The notes: generated by a model from the letters alone, not told the origin. Positions 8,724 through 17,594 are shown, numbered from the stretch's first letter. The stretch: 64,000 nucleotides of DNA from Burkholderiaceae bacterium (GCA_024235995.1 JACKLI010000001.1:1178001-1242000), one strand, 5' to 3'. Made by a program: numbers and translations.

Positions 8724-10481
8724 TCAAGCCGCGCCGCCCGAGCCGCGCGCGCCCGATGAGGGCAGCGGCAGGCCCAGCAGGGCGCAGGCCACGGCCTCGC
8801 CGACCTTGATGCCGTCCACGCCCGCCGACAGGATGCCGCCGGCGTAGCCCGCGCCTTCGCCGGCGGGGAACAGGCCGGGGGTGTTCAGGCTCTGGAAGTC
8901 TTCGCCGCGGTCGATGCGCAGCGGGGCCGAGGTGCGCGTCTCCACGCCGGTGAGCACGGCGTCGGCCATGTCGTAGCCGCGGATCTTGCGGGCGAACGCG
9001 GGCAGGGCCTCGCGCATGGCGGCGGTGGCGTAGGCGGGCAGGGCCTCGTCCATGCTGGCCGGGGTCACGCCGGGCTGGTAGGACGGCTGCACGGTGCCCA
9101 GCGCCGTGGATGCGCGGCGCGCCAGGAAGTCGCCCACGCGCTGCGCCGGGGCGTTGTAGTTGCCGCCGCCCAGCTCGAAGGCGCGCGATTCGAGCTGGCG
9201 CTGCAGCACGATGCCGGCGAGAGGGTGCGTCTGGCCCGCGGGCAGCGCCTCCACGCCATGGGTGGCGCCCAGCAGGGCCTCGAACGCGGCGGGCTCGCGC
9301 GGGTAGTCGGCCGGCTCCACGCCCACCACCAGGCCGGCGTTGGCGTTGCGCTCGGCGCGCGAATACTGGCTCATGCCGTTGGTCACCACGCGCCCGGGCT
9401 CGCTGGTGGCGGCCACCACGGTGCCGCCGGGGCACATGCAGAAGCTGTACACGGTGCGGCCGCCGCCGGCATGGTGCACCAGCTTGTAGTCCGCCGCGCC
9501 CAGCAGCGGGTGGCCCGCGTCCTGGCCCCAGCGCGCGCGGTCGATCACGCTTTGCGGGTGCTCGATGCGCACGCCGATGGAGAACGGCTTGGCCTGCATG
9601 GCGACGCCGCGCGCATGCAGCATGGCAAAGCTGTCGCGCGCGCTGTGGCCCAGGGCGATGACGGCGTGGGACGTGGCCAGCTCGTAGTCCTGCCCGGTGC
9701 GCAGGTCGTGCACGCGCAGGGCACGAAGGTGGCGGCCCTGCAGCAGCACGTCGTCCACGCGCTGCTCGAAGCGCACCTCGCCGCCCAGGGCGATGATCTG
9801 CGCGCGCAGTGCCTGCACCATCTTCACCAGCCGGAAGGTGCCGATGTGCGGGTGCGCGGCATACAAAATCTCGGGCGGCGCGCCGGCGTCCACGAACTCC
9901 TGCAGCACCTTGCGCCCCAGGTGGCGCGGGTCCTTGATCTGGCTGTAGAGCTTGCCGTCGGAGAACGTGCCCGCGCCGCCCTCGCCGAACTGCACGTTGC
10001 TCTCGGGATCAAGCACGCGCCGGCGCCACAGGCCCCAGGTGTCCTGCGTGCGCTCGCGCACCGCCTTGCCGCGCTCCAGCACGATGGGCCGAAAGCCCAT
10101 CTGCGCCAGCACCAGCGCGGCAAAGATGCCGCACGGGCCGAAGCCCACCACCACGGGGCGCTCGGCGCCCGTGCCCGGCGCCTGGCCCACGGGGCGCCAG
10201 GCCATGTCGGGCGTGGGCTGGATGTGCGGGTGGCCGGCGTGGCGCGCCAGCACATCCTGCTGCGGCACGCCAGCGGCCAGCGCCACGTCCACGATGTACA
10301 CGGCCAGCAGCTCGGCCTTGCGCGCGTCGAAGCTGCGCTTGTGCACGTGCAGCGTGGCGATGGCCTGCGGCGCGATGCCCAGCGCCTGTGCGGCCAGGGC
10401 GCGCAGGGCGGCTTCGGGGTGTTGTTCGGGCTCCAGGGGCAGCGCGGCCAGGGGCAGGCGCAGTTCGGACAGACGCAGCAT
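8724..10481 (-). CDS. NAD(P)/FAD-dependent oxidoreductase (COG2509-type)
   Basis: A 585-residue flavoprotein of an uncharacterised family of FAD-dependent dehydrogenases. After an N-terminal domain of about 100 residues rich in the pattern seen in this family (LHVHKRSFDARK), the FAD-binding Rossmann motif VVVGFGPCGIFAAL appears near residue 108. Family blocks FGEGGAGTFSDGKLYSQIKD and GHSARDSFAMLHARG are clear, and a C-terminal GEGAGYAGGILSAGVDG block closes the flavin site. ATG start at 10481 matches the usual family start. Expressed apart from htpG, whose promoter lies past its stop. The electron donor, acceptor and substrate are unknown. Confidence 0.85.
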   Translation of the reverse strand: MLRLSELRLPLAALPLEPEQHPEAALRALAAQALGIAPQAIATLHVHKRSFDARKAELLAVYIVDVALAAGVPQQDVLARHAGHPHIQPTPDMAWRPVGQAPGTGAERPVVVGFGPCGIFAALVLAQMGFRPIVLERGKAVRERTQDTWGLWRRRVLDPESNVQFGEGGAGTFSDGKLYSQIKDPRHLGRKVLQEFVDAGAPPEILYAAHPHIGTFRLVKMVQALRAQIIALGGEVRFEQRVDDVLLQGRHLRALRVHDLRTGQDYELATSHAVIALGHSARDSFAMLHARGVAMQAKPFSIGVRIEHPQSVIDRARWGQDAGHPLLGAADYKLVHHAGGGRTVYSFCMCPGGTVVAATSEPGRVVTNGMSQYSRAERNANAGLVVGVEPADYPREPAAFEALLGATHGVEALPAGQTHPLAGIVLQRQLESRAFELGGGNYNAPAQRVGDFLARRASTALGTVQPSYQPGVTPASMDEALPAYATAAMREALPAFARKIRGYDMADAVLTGVETRTSAPLRIDRGEDFQSLNTPGLFPAGEGAGYAGGILSAGVDGIKVGEAVACALLGLPLPSSGARGSGGAA

Positions 10482-10538
10482 GGCTTGTGGCGATCAAGCA
10501 AAAGGGGACGAGGCGAAGGTTGGCTTCAGTGTGGGTTG

Positions 10539-10597
10539 ATATGAAAAATGGCTGTAGCTGGCAACAACTGTGCGCGACAAGCTATCAAATGCATAGT
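10539..10597 (+). repeat. Dispersed Comamonadaceae-type small repeat, copy 1
   Basis: Contains GACAAGCTATCAAATGCATAG preceded by ATGAAAAATGGC about 45 bases upstream, the same order as in the other copies in the window (A-rich end, GC-rich middle, AGCTATCAA core with a short dyad to ATAG). It lies in an intergenic region just upstream of the FAD oxidoreductase start. Confidence 0.6.
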
Positions 10598-10687
10598 TTC
10601 ATGGGCCAGCTGCGCCTGCAGCAGCGGTACGGCCTCGCGCGCGTGGCGCTGGCATGGTGCGGTGATTGTGCCTTGCGCGCTTGACGC

Positions 10688-10708
10688 AAAAAAACCCGGC
10701 GAGCCGGG
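10688..10708 (-). terminator. Rho-independent terminator, minus strand
   Basis: A CCCGGC-GA-GCCGGG hairpin which, read on the minus strand, is followed by seven T. It is one of the best terminators in the window, yet the only minus-strand candidate just upstream is the 20-codon ORF at 10776-10838, which suggests that a short transcript ends here. Confidence 0.8.
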
Positions 10709-10775
10709 CTTATGCAAGGGGGCGCGGGGCCGTTTCAGCGCGGCTGCGGCTCGACCTCCCGGGTTCAGCGCTCGA

Positions 10776-10838
10776 TCAGGCGCTTGCGCAGGTCAGTGCA
10801 GCGCAGTCAGCTATGGTTTTGATAGACATGGTTGGCAT
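10776..10838 (-). CDS. Possible 20-residue peptide (MPTMSIKTIADCAALTCASA)
   Basis: An ATG preceded by AGGAGAC at a spacing of about 7 opens a frame of only 20 residues, followed about 70 bases later by a strong terminator. The peptide has two cysteines near its C-terminus. A +1 frame immediately after it would give LRKRLIER and a stop, so the ORF may instead be the frameshifted remnant of a slightly longer small protein. No homologue is recognised; it could be a leader peptide, a regulatory RNA or a decayed gene. Confidence 0.35.
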   Translation of the reverse strand: MPTMSIKTIADCAALTCASA

Positions 10839-10961
10839 CGGTGGAGTCTCCTGAGGTGGCCCGCGGCCGATTCTGGCAGCATAACTTGCCGGCTTGGCGT
10901 TTCTGGCGCCGGCTGGGCAAGACCCTGGGCGCGTGGGCGCCCAACACACACAGGAGTTGAT

Positions 10962-11966
10962 ATGTTCAAGCAATCTTGGCGGGCGGCTGGTGTGGCCCTG
11001 GCGCTGTGGGGCCTGGCGGGCCTGGGCAACCAGGCCGCGGCGCAGGTCATCGTGGACACGGCGCAGGTGCAGGAGGCCCTCAAGCGGCCCGTGCAGGTGT
11101 GGGACGTGCGCGGCGACAAGGACTTTGCCAAGGGCCATCTGCCCGGCGCGCTGTCGGTGGGCGACGCGGCGGCGGTGCTGCGCGACGCCAACACCGAGGA
11201 TTTCATCGCCACGGCGCAGATCGCCAGGATTCTGGGCGCCGCCGGCATTGACCCGGCGAAGGAGACCGTGGTGTATGGCAGCCGCGGCACCTGGAACCCG
11301 TACTTCGGCCGTTACGCGCTGCGCTATTTCGGCGGCACCAAGGTCAGTGTCTACCACGAGGGCATCGAAGGCTGGCAGGCGGCGGGCGGGCCGGTCGAGG
11401 CCGGCGCGGCCAAGCCCACGCCCATCGCGCTGACACTGGCGCCCAACCCGGCGGTGGCCGTCAGCACGCAGGAGGTGCTGGCGCGCCTGGGCAAGCCGGA
11501 CATGCAGATCGTCGACGCGCGCACGCCCAAGGAGTTTGCCGGCGCCGACATCCGCGCGCTGCGCGGCGGGCACATCCCGGGCGCGGTCAACATCCCCTAC
11601 GAGATGAACTGGAGCGACCCCGAGACGCTGCAAAAGCTGGCGCAAAAGAGCGTGGGCGACAACCGCGGCATGTCGTTGAAGGCGCCGCCCGAGCTGCAGG
11701 CGCTGTACGCCAGGCTCGACCCGGACAAGGAGACCGTGGTGTATTGCCAGTCCGGCGCGCGCGCCAGCGAGACGGCGGGCGTGCTGGAGCAGCTGGGCTT
11801 CAGGAACGTGAAGGTGTACGACTCGTCCTGGCTGGGCTATGGCAACAAGCTGGACGCGCCGGCCGAGAACGAGACGACCTTCAACGTGGGCGCGCTCAAC
11901 GGGCGCATCGCGGCCATGCAAAAGCGCATCGACACGCTGGAAAAGGAACTGGCGGCCAAGAAGTGA
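10962..11966 (+). CDS. Secreted tandem-rhodanese sulfurtransferase
   Basis: A 334-residue protein with a signal peptide (ALWGLAGLGNQAAAQ, cleavage after the AAA/AQ region) and two rhodanese domains, so it should work in the periplasm moving sulfane sulfur from thiosulfate or a related donor. The C-terminal domain has the active loop YCQSGARASE, with the catalytic Cys. The N-terminal domain reads VVYGSRGTWNPYFGR and lacks the Cys, as in other two-domain sulfurtransferases. A short C-terminal coiled coil (IAAMQKRIDTLEKELAAK) is added. The ATG at 10962 follows AGGAG by 5 bases and begins the signal peptide; longer upstream frames cross intergenic DNA. Confidence 0.9.
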   Translation: MFKQSWRAAGVALALWGLAGLGNQAAAQVIVDTAQVQEALKRPVQVWDVRGDKDFAKGHLPGALSVGDAAAVLRDANTEDFIATAQIARILGAAGIDPAKETVVYGSRGTWNPYFGRYALRYFGGTKVSVYHEGIEGWQAAGGPVEAGAAKPTPIALTLAPNPAVAVSTQEVLARLGKPDMQIVDARTPKEFAGADIRALRGGHIPGAVNIPYEMNWSDPETLQKLAQKSVGDNRGMSLKAPPELQALYARLDPDKETVVYCQSGARASETAGVLEQLGFRNVKVYDSSWLGYGNKLDAPAENETTFNVGALNGRIAAMQKRIDTLEKELAAKK

Positions 11967-12001
11967 ACCGGCGCGTCGGCGCAGCGACGGGCCAACGTCC
12001 T

Positions 12002-12838
12002 TCAGAACGTCTCGTCCGGCCCCAGATAGCGCCACTGCCCCACCGGCAGCTGCCCCAGCTGCACGCGCCCGATGCGGATGCGCTTGAGGCCGGTGACGTG
12101 CAGGCCGACCTGCTCGCACATGCGGCGGATCTGGCGCTTCTTGCCCTCGCGCAGCACGAAGCGCAGCTGCTCGGGGTTTTGCCAGTCCACCTGCGCGGGC
12201 TTGAGGGGCTGGCCGTCCAGCGCCAGGCCGTGGCGCAGGCGCGCCAGCTGAGCGGGCGGGAAGACGGCCTGCACGTTGGTGGCCACCTCGCCCAGGCTCA
12301 CGCGCACCAGGTATTCCTTGTCCACGCTGGAGTCCTCGCCGATCAACTGGCGCGCCACGCGGCCGTCCTGCGTCAGCACCAGCAGGCCCACCGAGTCGAT
12401 GTCCAGCCGCCCGGCGGGCGCCAGGCCGCGCAGCTGGGTGGGCGTGAAGCGCTGGCGTGACGCGTCGCCGCGCCAATGGCTGCGTGCGTTGACCAGCGTG
12501 ACCGCCGGCTGGTGCCCGTCCTCGGCCTGGCCGCTGACGTAGCCCATGGGCTTGTGCAGCAGGATGGTGACGCGCTCGGCCTGCGCGGCGTCGGCGCGGC
12601 GGTCCACGGCGACCTGGTCCTGCGCCGACACCTTCAGCCCCATCACGGCCACCTGGCCGTTCACGCGCACCCAGCCGCGCTCGATCCATTCGTCGGCCTC
12701 GCGGCGCGAGCACAGGCCCAGCTCGGCCAGGCGCTTGTTCAGCCGCACGGTGCCGGCGCCGCCTTGCGGTGCGGGGCTGCCACCCGCGGGAGCCGGCGCG
12801 CGCCGCCAGCGGGGGGTGGTGGATGGGGAATCGGGCAT
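12002..12838 (-). CDS. rluF: RluF-type 23S rRNA pseudouridine synthase
   Basis: A 278-residue RsuA/RluB/E/F-family enzyme that isomerises uridine to pseudouridine in rRNA. After a low-complexity Pro/Ala/Gly leader of about 30 residues comes an S4 RNA-binding domain (RLNKRLAELGLCSRREADEWIERGWVRVNG cut here by description: S4 signature residues 32-60), then the catalytic domain with LAPAGRLDIDSVGLLVLT, where Asp in GRLD is the nucleophile, and LREGKKRQIRRMCE. The VSGQAEDG stretch after HKPMGY is typical of the RluF branch, which modifies U2604 of 23S rRNA. Convergent with the rhodanese gene, with only 35 bases between them and no clear terminator. Confidence 0.87.
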   Translation of the reverse strand: MPDSPSTTPRWRRAPAPAGGSPAPQGGAGTVRLNKRLAELGLCSRREADEWIERGWVRVNGQVAVMGLKVSAQDQVAVDRRADAAQAERVTILLHKPMGYVSGQAEDGHQPAVTLVNARSHWRGDASRQRFTPTQLRGLAPAGRLDIDSVGLLVLTQDGRVARQLIGEDSSVDKEYLVRVSLGEVATNVQAVFPPAQLARLRHGLALDGQPLKPAQVDWQNPEQLRFVLREGKKRQIRRMCEQVGLHVTGLKRIRIGRVQLGQLPVGQWRYLGPDETF

Positions 12839-12847
12839 GAGTCGATT

Positions 12848-12910
12848 GCTATTTTAAATATAGCTTGCTGGGCTTGTTTGGTGGGGGCTGGAACCCGATT
12901 TTATGAAAAA
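12848..12910 (-). repeat. Dispersed small repeat, copy 2
   Basis: A full-length copy in the reverse orientation: GCTATTTTAAATATAGC at one end, a GGGCTTG and GGGGGCTGG middle, and a CGATTTTATGAAAAA end. It fills most of the 81 bases between the Crp-family gene and the pseudouridine synthase gene. Confidence 0.7.
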
Positions 12911-12919
12911 CCTGGGCTG

Positions 12920-13627
12920 TCAGAAGTCCTCGCGGTGCAGGGCATCGAGCTGCAGGATGCGCAGGCCGCCGTACTCGATGCGCAGCACGCCGCGCGCTTC
13001 CAGCGCGGCCAGCGCCTCGTTCACGCGCTGGCGCGACAGGCCCACCAGGTAGGCCAGCTCCTGCTGGGTGATGCGCAGCACCTCGCCCACGCCCGGAAAC
13101 AGCACCGGGTTGACCAGCTCCGCCAGGTTGCGCGCCACGCGCTGTTCCGGGCTGGCCGAGCGGCCCGCGCTGACCACGCCGATGAACTGGCTCAGGCGTT
13201 CGTTCAGCTGGTTCATCACGAAGCGGTTGAAGCCGATGGAGTGGTCCAGCAGCCAGTGGAAGGTGTCCACCGGCAGGCCCGCCACGCGGCTGTTGCGCAG
13301 CGCCTGGATGTTGTAGCGGTAGGGCTCGCGCTTGAGCACCGTGCCCTCGCCGAACCAGCCGCCGGCGGCCACGCCCGAGTAGGTGATGGCGCGGCCATCG
13401 CCGGTCACGGTGTTCATCTTCAGCAGCCCGTCGATGACGCCGAACCAGTACGTGGCCGGCCGGCCGATGCGGCACACCAGCTCGCCCGGCGCGGCGTTGC
13501 TCACGCGCAGCTCGGGCACGATGCGCTCGCGCTCGTCGGGCAGCAGGTGCGGCAGCCAGGGCACGCCCTGCAACTCGCTGTCGGTCAGCAGGCGGCGTCG
13601 GTCGAGCAGGGTGGAGCCCATGGTCAT
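12920..13627 (-). CDS. Crp/Fnr-family transcriptional regulator
   Basis: A 235-residue regulator with an N-terminal cyclic-nucleotide-binding-like beta roll (residues about 35-130, APGELVCRIGRPATYWFGV, GGWFGEGTVLKRE) and a C-terminal winged helix containing ITQQELAYLVGLSRQRVNEAL, the recognition helix region of Crp proteins. There is no Cys cluster for an Fnr-type iron-sulfur centre, and the phosphate-cassette residues of true cAMP receptors are not evident. It is divergent from the first ABC-importer operon and an FNR/CRP-like dyad lies directly between them, so it is the natural candidate regulator of both importer operons and of itself. Start may be ATG 13627 or the ATG two codons later. 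Confidence 0.9.
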   Translation of the reverse strand: MTMGSTLLDRRRLLTDSELQGVPWLPHLLPDERERIVPELRVSNAAPGELVCRIGRPATYWFGVIDGLLKMNTVTGDGRAITYSGVAAGGWFGEGTVLKREPYRYNIQALRNSRVAGLPVDTFHWLLDHSIGFNRFVMNQLNERLSQFIGVVSAGRSASPEQRVARNLAELVNPVLFPGVGEVLRITQQELAYLVGLSRQRVNEALAALEARGVLRIEYGGLRILQLDALHREDF

Positions 13628-13633
13628 GTGTAA

Positions 13634-13707
13634 GGGAAAGACCTGATCGGAATACCCATCAATTGTCGTCCTAATGACAACATGACGTCAAAGTCCACAC
13701 CTAATAT
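13634..13707 (+). promoter_or_regulatory. Crp/Fnr-type operator and promoter of importer operon 1
   Basis: TTGTCGTCCTAATGACAA (13663-13680) is an 18-bp dyad with 7-bp arms (6 of 7 paired) and a 4-bp centre, the geometry of FNR/CRP sites. A TAATAT box at 13702-13707 would put the dyad centre near -42, the class II activator position. The 60 bp from 13634 to 13693 align without gaps to 20787-20846 in front of the second operon. No -35 box is needed in this model, in keeping with activation. The -10 and start point are inferred. Confidence 0.6.
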
Positions 13708-13950
13708 CCCCTTCATCGATCGGGCTCCCCATGACCGGGAGCCAGCTTGCCGGCACTGCACCGATGGCGGCGGCCCATCCGGCGGATGGGCTTGCAGCGC
13801 GCGAGGCAGCGCACCAACCGGCCCATGCGGCCCCAAGACAAAGCGAGGAACGGGTGCTTGATTCAATGTCGATGTCGCCAGCCGAAGCGCTTTGCGCGGC
13901 CTTGCCGCGCAGCCAGGCGCCCGTGAGCGGGCGAGCCGGGGTGGCGTGAG

Positions 13951-14754
13951 ATGCAGGCCACCGGCTTCAAGCCTTCTTCGGACGCGATCCTGTCGTGCTC
14001 CGGCGTGAACCGATGGTTCGGCGGCGTGCGCGCGGTGGCCGACGTGTCGCTGGACATCCAGCAGGGCGAAATCTTCGGGCTGGTCGGCCCCAACGGCTCG
14101 GGCAAGACCACGCTGGTCAACTCCATCACCGGTTTTTATCCGCCGCAGCAGGGCAGCATCTTCTTCGAGGGGCGGCAGATCAACGGCGTGCGCCCGCACC
14201 GCATCGCCTCGCTCGGCATCGCGCGCACCTTCCAGAACGTGGCCCTGTTCAAGGGCATGAGCGTGCTCGACAACATCCTGCTCGGGCGCCACATCTTCAT
14301 GCGCCCGAGCGCGCTGGCCTCGCTGTTCTACTGGTGGTGGGCCGAGAAGGAGGAAATGCGCCACCGCGACAAGGTCGAGGAGATCATCGACCTGCTGCAG
14401 CTCGAGAGCGTGCGCGACGAGCACGTCGAGGTGATTCCGCTGGGCCTGCAAAAGCGCGTGGAGCTGGCGCGCGCGCTGGCGGCCGAGCCGCGCATGCTGA
14501 TCCTGGACGAGCCCATGGCGGGCATGAACCAGGAGGAGAAAGAGTACATCGTGCGCTTCATCCTCGACGCCAAGGAGGCGCTGAACCTGACCATCCTCAT
14601 CATCGAGCACCACATGGACGTGATCACCGCCATCTGCGACCGGGCGCTGGTGCTGAACAACGGCCGCATGATTGCCGAGGGGCCGGTGCGCGAGGCGGTG
14701 AACCACCCCGACGTGATCGCCGCCTACATCGGGGGGGTGGACCATGCTGCGTGA
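13951..14754 (+). CDS. Branched-chain-type ABC importer 1, ATPase (LivG-like)
   Basis: A 267-residue ABC ATPase of the LivG group, the cytoplasmic motor of a high-affinity importer. Walker A is GPNGSGKTT (residues 46-54), the LivG block ARTFQNVALFKGMSVLDN follows, the signature region is LGLQKRVELARAL, and Walker B is LILDEPMAGMN. The first gene of an operon with an acyl-CoA synthetase and all other importer parts; its end overlaps the synthetase start by 11 bases. The 5' leader from the inferred start point is about 240 bases. Substrates of such transporters include amino acids, aromatic acids, urea and amides; here the linked CoA ligases argue for a carboxylic acid. Confidence 0.92.
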   Translation: MQATGFKPSSDAILSCSGVNRWFGGVRAVADVSLDIQQGEIFGLVGPNGSGKTTLVNSITGFYPPQQGSIFFEGRQINGVRPHRIASLGIARTFQNVALFKGMSVLDNILLGRHIFMRPSALASLFYWWWAEKEEMRHRDKVEEIIDLLQLESVRDEHVEVIPLGLQKRVELARALAAEPRMLILDEPMAGMNQEEKEYIVRFILDAKEALNLTILIIEHHMDVITAICDRALVLNNGRMIAEGPVREAVNHPDVIAAYIGGVDHAA

Positions 14755-16705
14755 AGACGCCGCCACCATGGCGCGGGCCGGCGGCGACGCGGCCGCGCAC
14801 GACCACCTGATCGCCACGCTGGCGGCCAATGCGCGCACGCACGGCCGCGAGGTCGCCATGCGCGAGCGCGACCGCGGCATCTGGCAGGAAACGAGCTGGC
14901 AGGACTACCTGGAGCAGGTGCTGGCCACCGCCGCGGGGCTGGAGCAGCTGGGCGTCGCGCCGCACGAGAAGGTGCTGGTGGTGGGCGACAACCGGCCGGC
15001 GCTTTACTTCGGCATGCTGGGCGCGATCGCGCTGCGCGCCGTGCCCTCGCCCGCCTACCCCGACTTCACGCCCGAGCAGCTGCTGGGCCAGCTGCAGCGC
15101 GAGGGCGTGCGCTTGGCCATCGCCGAGGACCAGGAGCAGGTGGACAAGCTCATCGCGCTGCGCGCGCAGCACCCGGGCCTGCAGTGGATCGTCTACGACG
15201 ACCCGCGCGGCCTGGCGGGCCACGAGCCCGAGGGCGTGCTGGCCTTCACCGAGCTGGCGCGCCGGGGCCGCGAGCGCCTGCAGGCGCAGCCGGGCCTGCG
15301 CGACGATCTGCTGCAGCGCCCGCGCGCCGACGACGTGGCCATCCTGCTGCACTCCTCGGGCACCACCGGCGCGCCCAAGGGCATCCCGCTCAAGCACCGC
15401 CACGTGCTGTCCGCGGTGCGCAGCGCGGCCCAGGCCGGGTATTTCGACCGCGGCGAGACGCACATGGCCTACATGCCGATCGCCTGGGTGGGGGACTTCA
15501 TCTTCACCGTCGCGGCGGCACTGGCGCTGCAGTTCTCGGTCAACATCCCCGAGAAGCAGGAGACGGTGCAGCGCGACCTGCGCGAGGTCGCGCCCACGGT
15601 GTACTTCACCTCGCCGCGCGCCTGGTCCACCATGCTCACGCGGGTGCAGGTCGGCATTGCCGAATCGACCCCGCTCAAGCGCTGGCTGTACGAGCGCTTC
15701 ATGCCGCTGGCCATCGACATCGAGCGCGAGCGCCTGAAGGGCAAGGCGCCCGGCGCCGGCCGGCGCCTGATGCGCGCGCTGGGCGAGCTGCTGGTCTACG
15801 GGCCGGTCAAGGACCAGCTCGGCCTCTCGCGCGCGCACCACGCCTACACCGCGGGCGAGGCCATCGGCGAGGAGATCTTCCTGTTCTTCCGCGCGCTCGG
15901 CCTGCCGCTGCGCCAGTTCTACGGCCAGACGGAGAACTCGGCGCTGTGCGCCGCGCAGGACGCCGACACCGTCAAGCTGCACACCGTCGGCAAGCCCTTC
16001 CCCGGCATGGAGCTGCGGATCAGCGACACGGGCGAGATCCTGGTGCGCGGCGGCAACGTGTTCGACGGCTATTTCGACGATGCCGCCGCCTCCGCCCAGT
16101 CCCTGCAGGACGGCTGGCTGCACACCGGCGACGCGGGCTACCTGGAGGACGACGGCCAGCTGGTGGTGCTGGGGCGCGTCTCGGAGGTGGTCTACACCAC
16201 CGCGCGCCAGCGCTTCATCCCCACCTTCATCGAGAACCAGCTCAAGTTCAGCCCCTACGTCAAGGACGTGTGCGTGCTGGGCGACGGGCGCGACTGGCTG
16301 GCCGCGCTGGTGGCCATCGACTGGGACGCCGTGGGCCACTGGGCGCAGGAGCACGGCGTGGCCTACACCTCGTTCTCCGACCTGTCGCAGCAGGCCGGCG
16401 TGTACGACCTGTTGGCCGAGCTGTTCGCCTCAGTCAACGCCAAGCTGCCCGAGGGCACGCGCATCCGCCGCTTCGTCAACCTGCACAAGGAGTTCGACCC
16501 GGACGACGGCGAGGTCACGCGCACGCGCAAGCTGCGCCGCAACGTGATCGCCGAGCACTACGCCGACATCATCGAGGCGATCTACGCCGGCCACAGCGCC
16601 ATCGAATCGGTGGCACAGATCACCTACGAGACGGGCGAATCGGGCGTGCTCAAGCGCCATCTCGCGATCCGCGACGTCCCGGCCGCCGCCAAGGTGAACC
16701 CATGA
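14744..16705 (+). CDS. AMP-forming acyl-CoA synthetase 1 (FAA1-like)
   Basis: A 653-residue adenylate-forming ligase of the long-chain acyl-CoA synthetase group (COG1022). The P-loop-like motif HSSGTTGAPKG is near residue 205, the adenine-binding YGQTENS near 394 and the hinge region DGWLHTGDAGYLEDDG near 455. It should activate a carboxylic acid with ATP and CoA. Placed between the ATPase and permease genes, overlapping both neighbours (ATGA with the permease), so it is co-expressed with the importer and probably traps the imported acid as its CoA ester. Substrate unknown. It is clearly related to the synthetase at 20942-22891 (shared EDQEQVDKL, IIYDDPRGL-type blocks). Confidence 0.9.
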   Translation: MLREDAATMARAGGDAAAHDHLIATLAANARTHGREVAMRERDRGIWQETSWQDYLEQVLATAAGLEQLGVAPHEKVLVVGDNRPALYFGMLGAIALRAVPSPAYPDFTPEQLLGQLQREGVRLAIAEDQEQVDKLIALRAQHPGLQWIVYDDPRGLAGHEPEGVLAFTELARRGRERLQAQPGLRDDLLQRPRADDVAILLHSSGTTGAPKGIPLKHRHVLSAVRSAAQAGYFDRGETHMAYMPIAWVGDFIFTVAAALALQFSVNIPEKQETVQRDLREVAPTVYFTSPRAWSTMLTRVQVGIAESTPLKRWLYERFMPLAIDIERERLKGKAPGAGRRLMRALGELLVYGPVKDQLGLSRAHHAYTAGEAIGEEIFLFFRALGLPLRQFYGQTENSALCAAQDADTVKLHTVGKPFPGMELRISDTGEILVRGGNVFDGYFDDAAASAQSLQDGWLHTGDAGYLEDDGQLVVLGRVSEVVYTTARQRFIPTFIENQLKFSPYVKDVCVLGDGRDWLAALVAIDWDAVGHWAQEHGVAYTSFSDLSQQAGVYDLLAELFASVNAKLPEGTRIRRFVNLHKEFDPDDGEVTRTRKLRRNVIAEHYADIIEAIYAGHSAIESVAQITYETGESGVLKRHLAIRDVPAAAKVNP

Positions 16706-17580
16706 GCTACTTTCTCGAACTGCTGATCAACGGCGCGCTCACCGGGCTGATGTACAGCATGGTGGCGCTCGGGATCGTGCTGATCTACAAGTCCTCCGGC
16801 GTGCTCAACTTCGCGCAGGGCGCGCTGGTGATGATCGGCGGCTACGCCGTCTGGCTGCTCAACGCCTGGGGCCTGCCGATCTGGCTGGCGGCGCTGGCGG
16901 CGGTCGTGGTGATGTTCGTCTTCGGCCTGGTGACCGAGCGCCTGCTGCTGCGCACCATGGTGGGCCAGCCCATCATCATGGTGGTGATGCTGACGCTGGG
17001 CCTGGACGTGTTCCTGCGCGGCTTCGGCCCGGGGCTGCTGGGCACCGAGCCCAAGCAGCTCGACATCGGCCTGGGCCTGGCGCCGCTGATCATGGGCGAC
17101 ATCCTGGCCAACCGCACCTACGTGGTGGGCGGCGCGATCGCGCTGGTGCTGGTCGCCCTGGCGCTGGCCTTCTTCCGCACGCGCCTGGGCACCAAGCTGC
17201 GCGCGGTGTCGGACGACCACGTCGCGAGCTGGTCGGTGGGCATCTCGGTGGAGCACGCGGTGGCCATCTCCTGGGGCCTGGCCGGCATCTGCGCCGTGGC
17301 CGCCGGCACGCTGTGGGGCGCGGCGCAGGGCGTGGACTGGTCGCTCACCGCGCTGCTGTTCCCGGCCGTGGCGGTGGTCATCCTGGGCGGCATCGACAGC
17401 ATCGTCGGCGCGCTGCTGGGCGGGCTGATCATCGGCATCCTGGGCAGCGTGATCCCGGGCTACGTCGACTCCATGGTGGGCGGCAGCACGCGCGACGTGG
17501 TGACCTCGCTCGTCATCCTGCTGACCATCCTGATCCGGCCCTACGGCATGTTCGGCCGCGAAGACATCGAACGCATCTAG
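16702..17580 (+). CDS. ABC importer 1, permease (LivH-like)
   Basis: A 292-residue inner-membrane permease of the LivH family. It begins FLELLINGALTGLMYSMVALG and has the conserved VLNFAQGALVMIGGY, LRAVSDDHVASWSVGI (coupling to the ATPase) and PAVAVVILGGIDSIVGALLGG blocks, with about eight hydrophobic segments. Start ATG overlaps the stop of the synthetase (ATGA). It pairs with the LivM-like permease that follows 14 bases downstream. Confidence 0.92.
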   Translation: MSYFLELLINGALTGLMYSMVALGIVLIYKSSGVLNFAQGALVMIGGYAVWLLNAWGLPIWLAALAAVVVMFVFGLVTERLLLRTMVGQPIIMVVMLTLGLDVFLRGFGPGLLGTEPKQLDIGLGLAPLIMGDILANRTYVVGGAIALVLVALALAFFRTRLGTKLRAVSDDHVASWSVGISVEHAVAISWGLAGICAVAAGTLWGAAQGVDWSLTALLFPAVAVVILGGIDSIVGALLGGLIIGILGSVIPGYVDSMVGGSTRDVVTSLVILLTILIRPYGMFGREDIERI

Positions 17581-17594
17581 ACCGAGGCACCGCC

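Larger units (their letters stand above)
10482..10961. other. Intergenic region with small repeat, terminator and 20-codon ORF
   Basis: This 480-bp gap between the FAD oxidoreductase and the rhodanese gene holds one copy of the dispersed AGCTATCAA repeat (10539-10597), a strong minus-strand terminator (10688-10708) and, upstream of that terminator, a 20-codon open frame with a good ribosome binding site (10776-10838). The layout suggests a short independent minus-strand transcript of about 150-200 bases. The remaining bases show nothing recognisable. Confidence 0.6.

Noticed and set aside
12002..12838. RluB or RsuA assignment for the pseudouridine synthase
   Set aside because: The VSGQAEDG block and the C-terminal sequence fit the RluF branch better, although only a phylogeny can settle it.
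13731..13949. 72-codon frame in the leader of importer operon 1, ending one base before the LivG-like ATG
   Set aside because: No ribosome binding site, no recognisable or conserved-looking protein, low-complexity Ala/Pro/Ser content; position next to the ATG could be chance.
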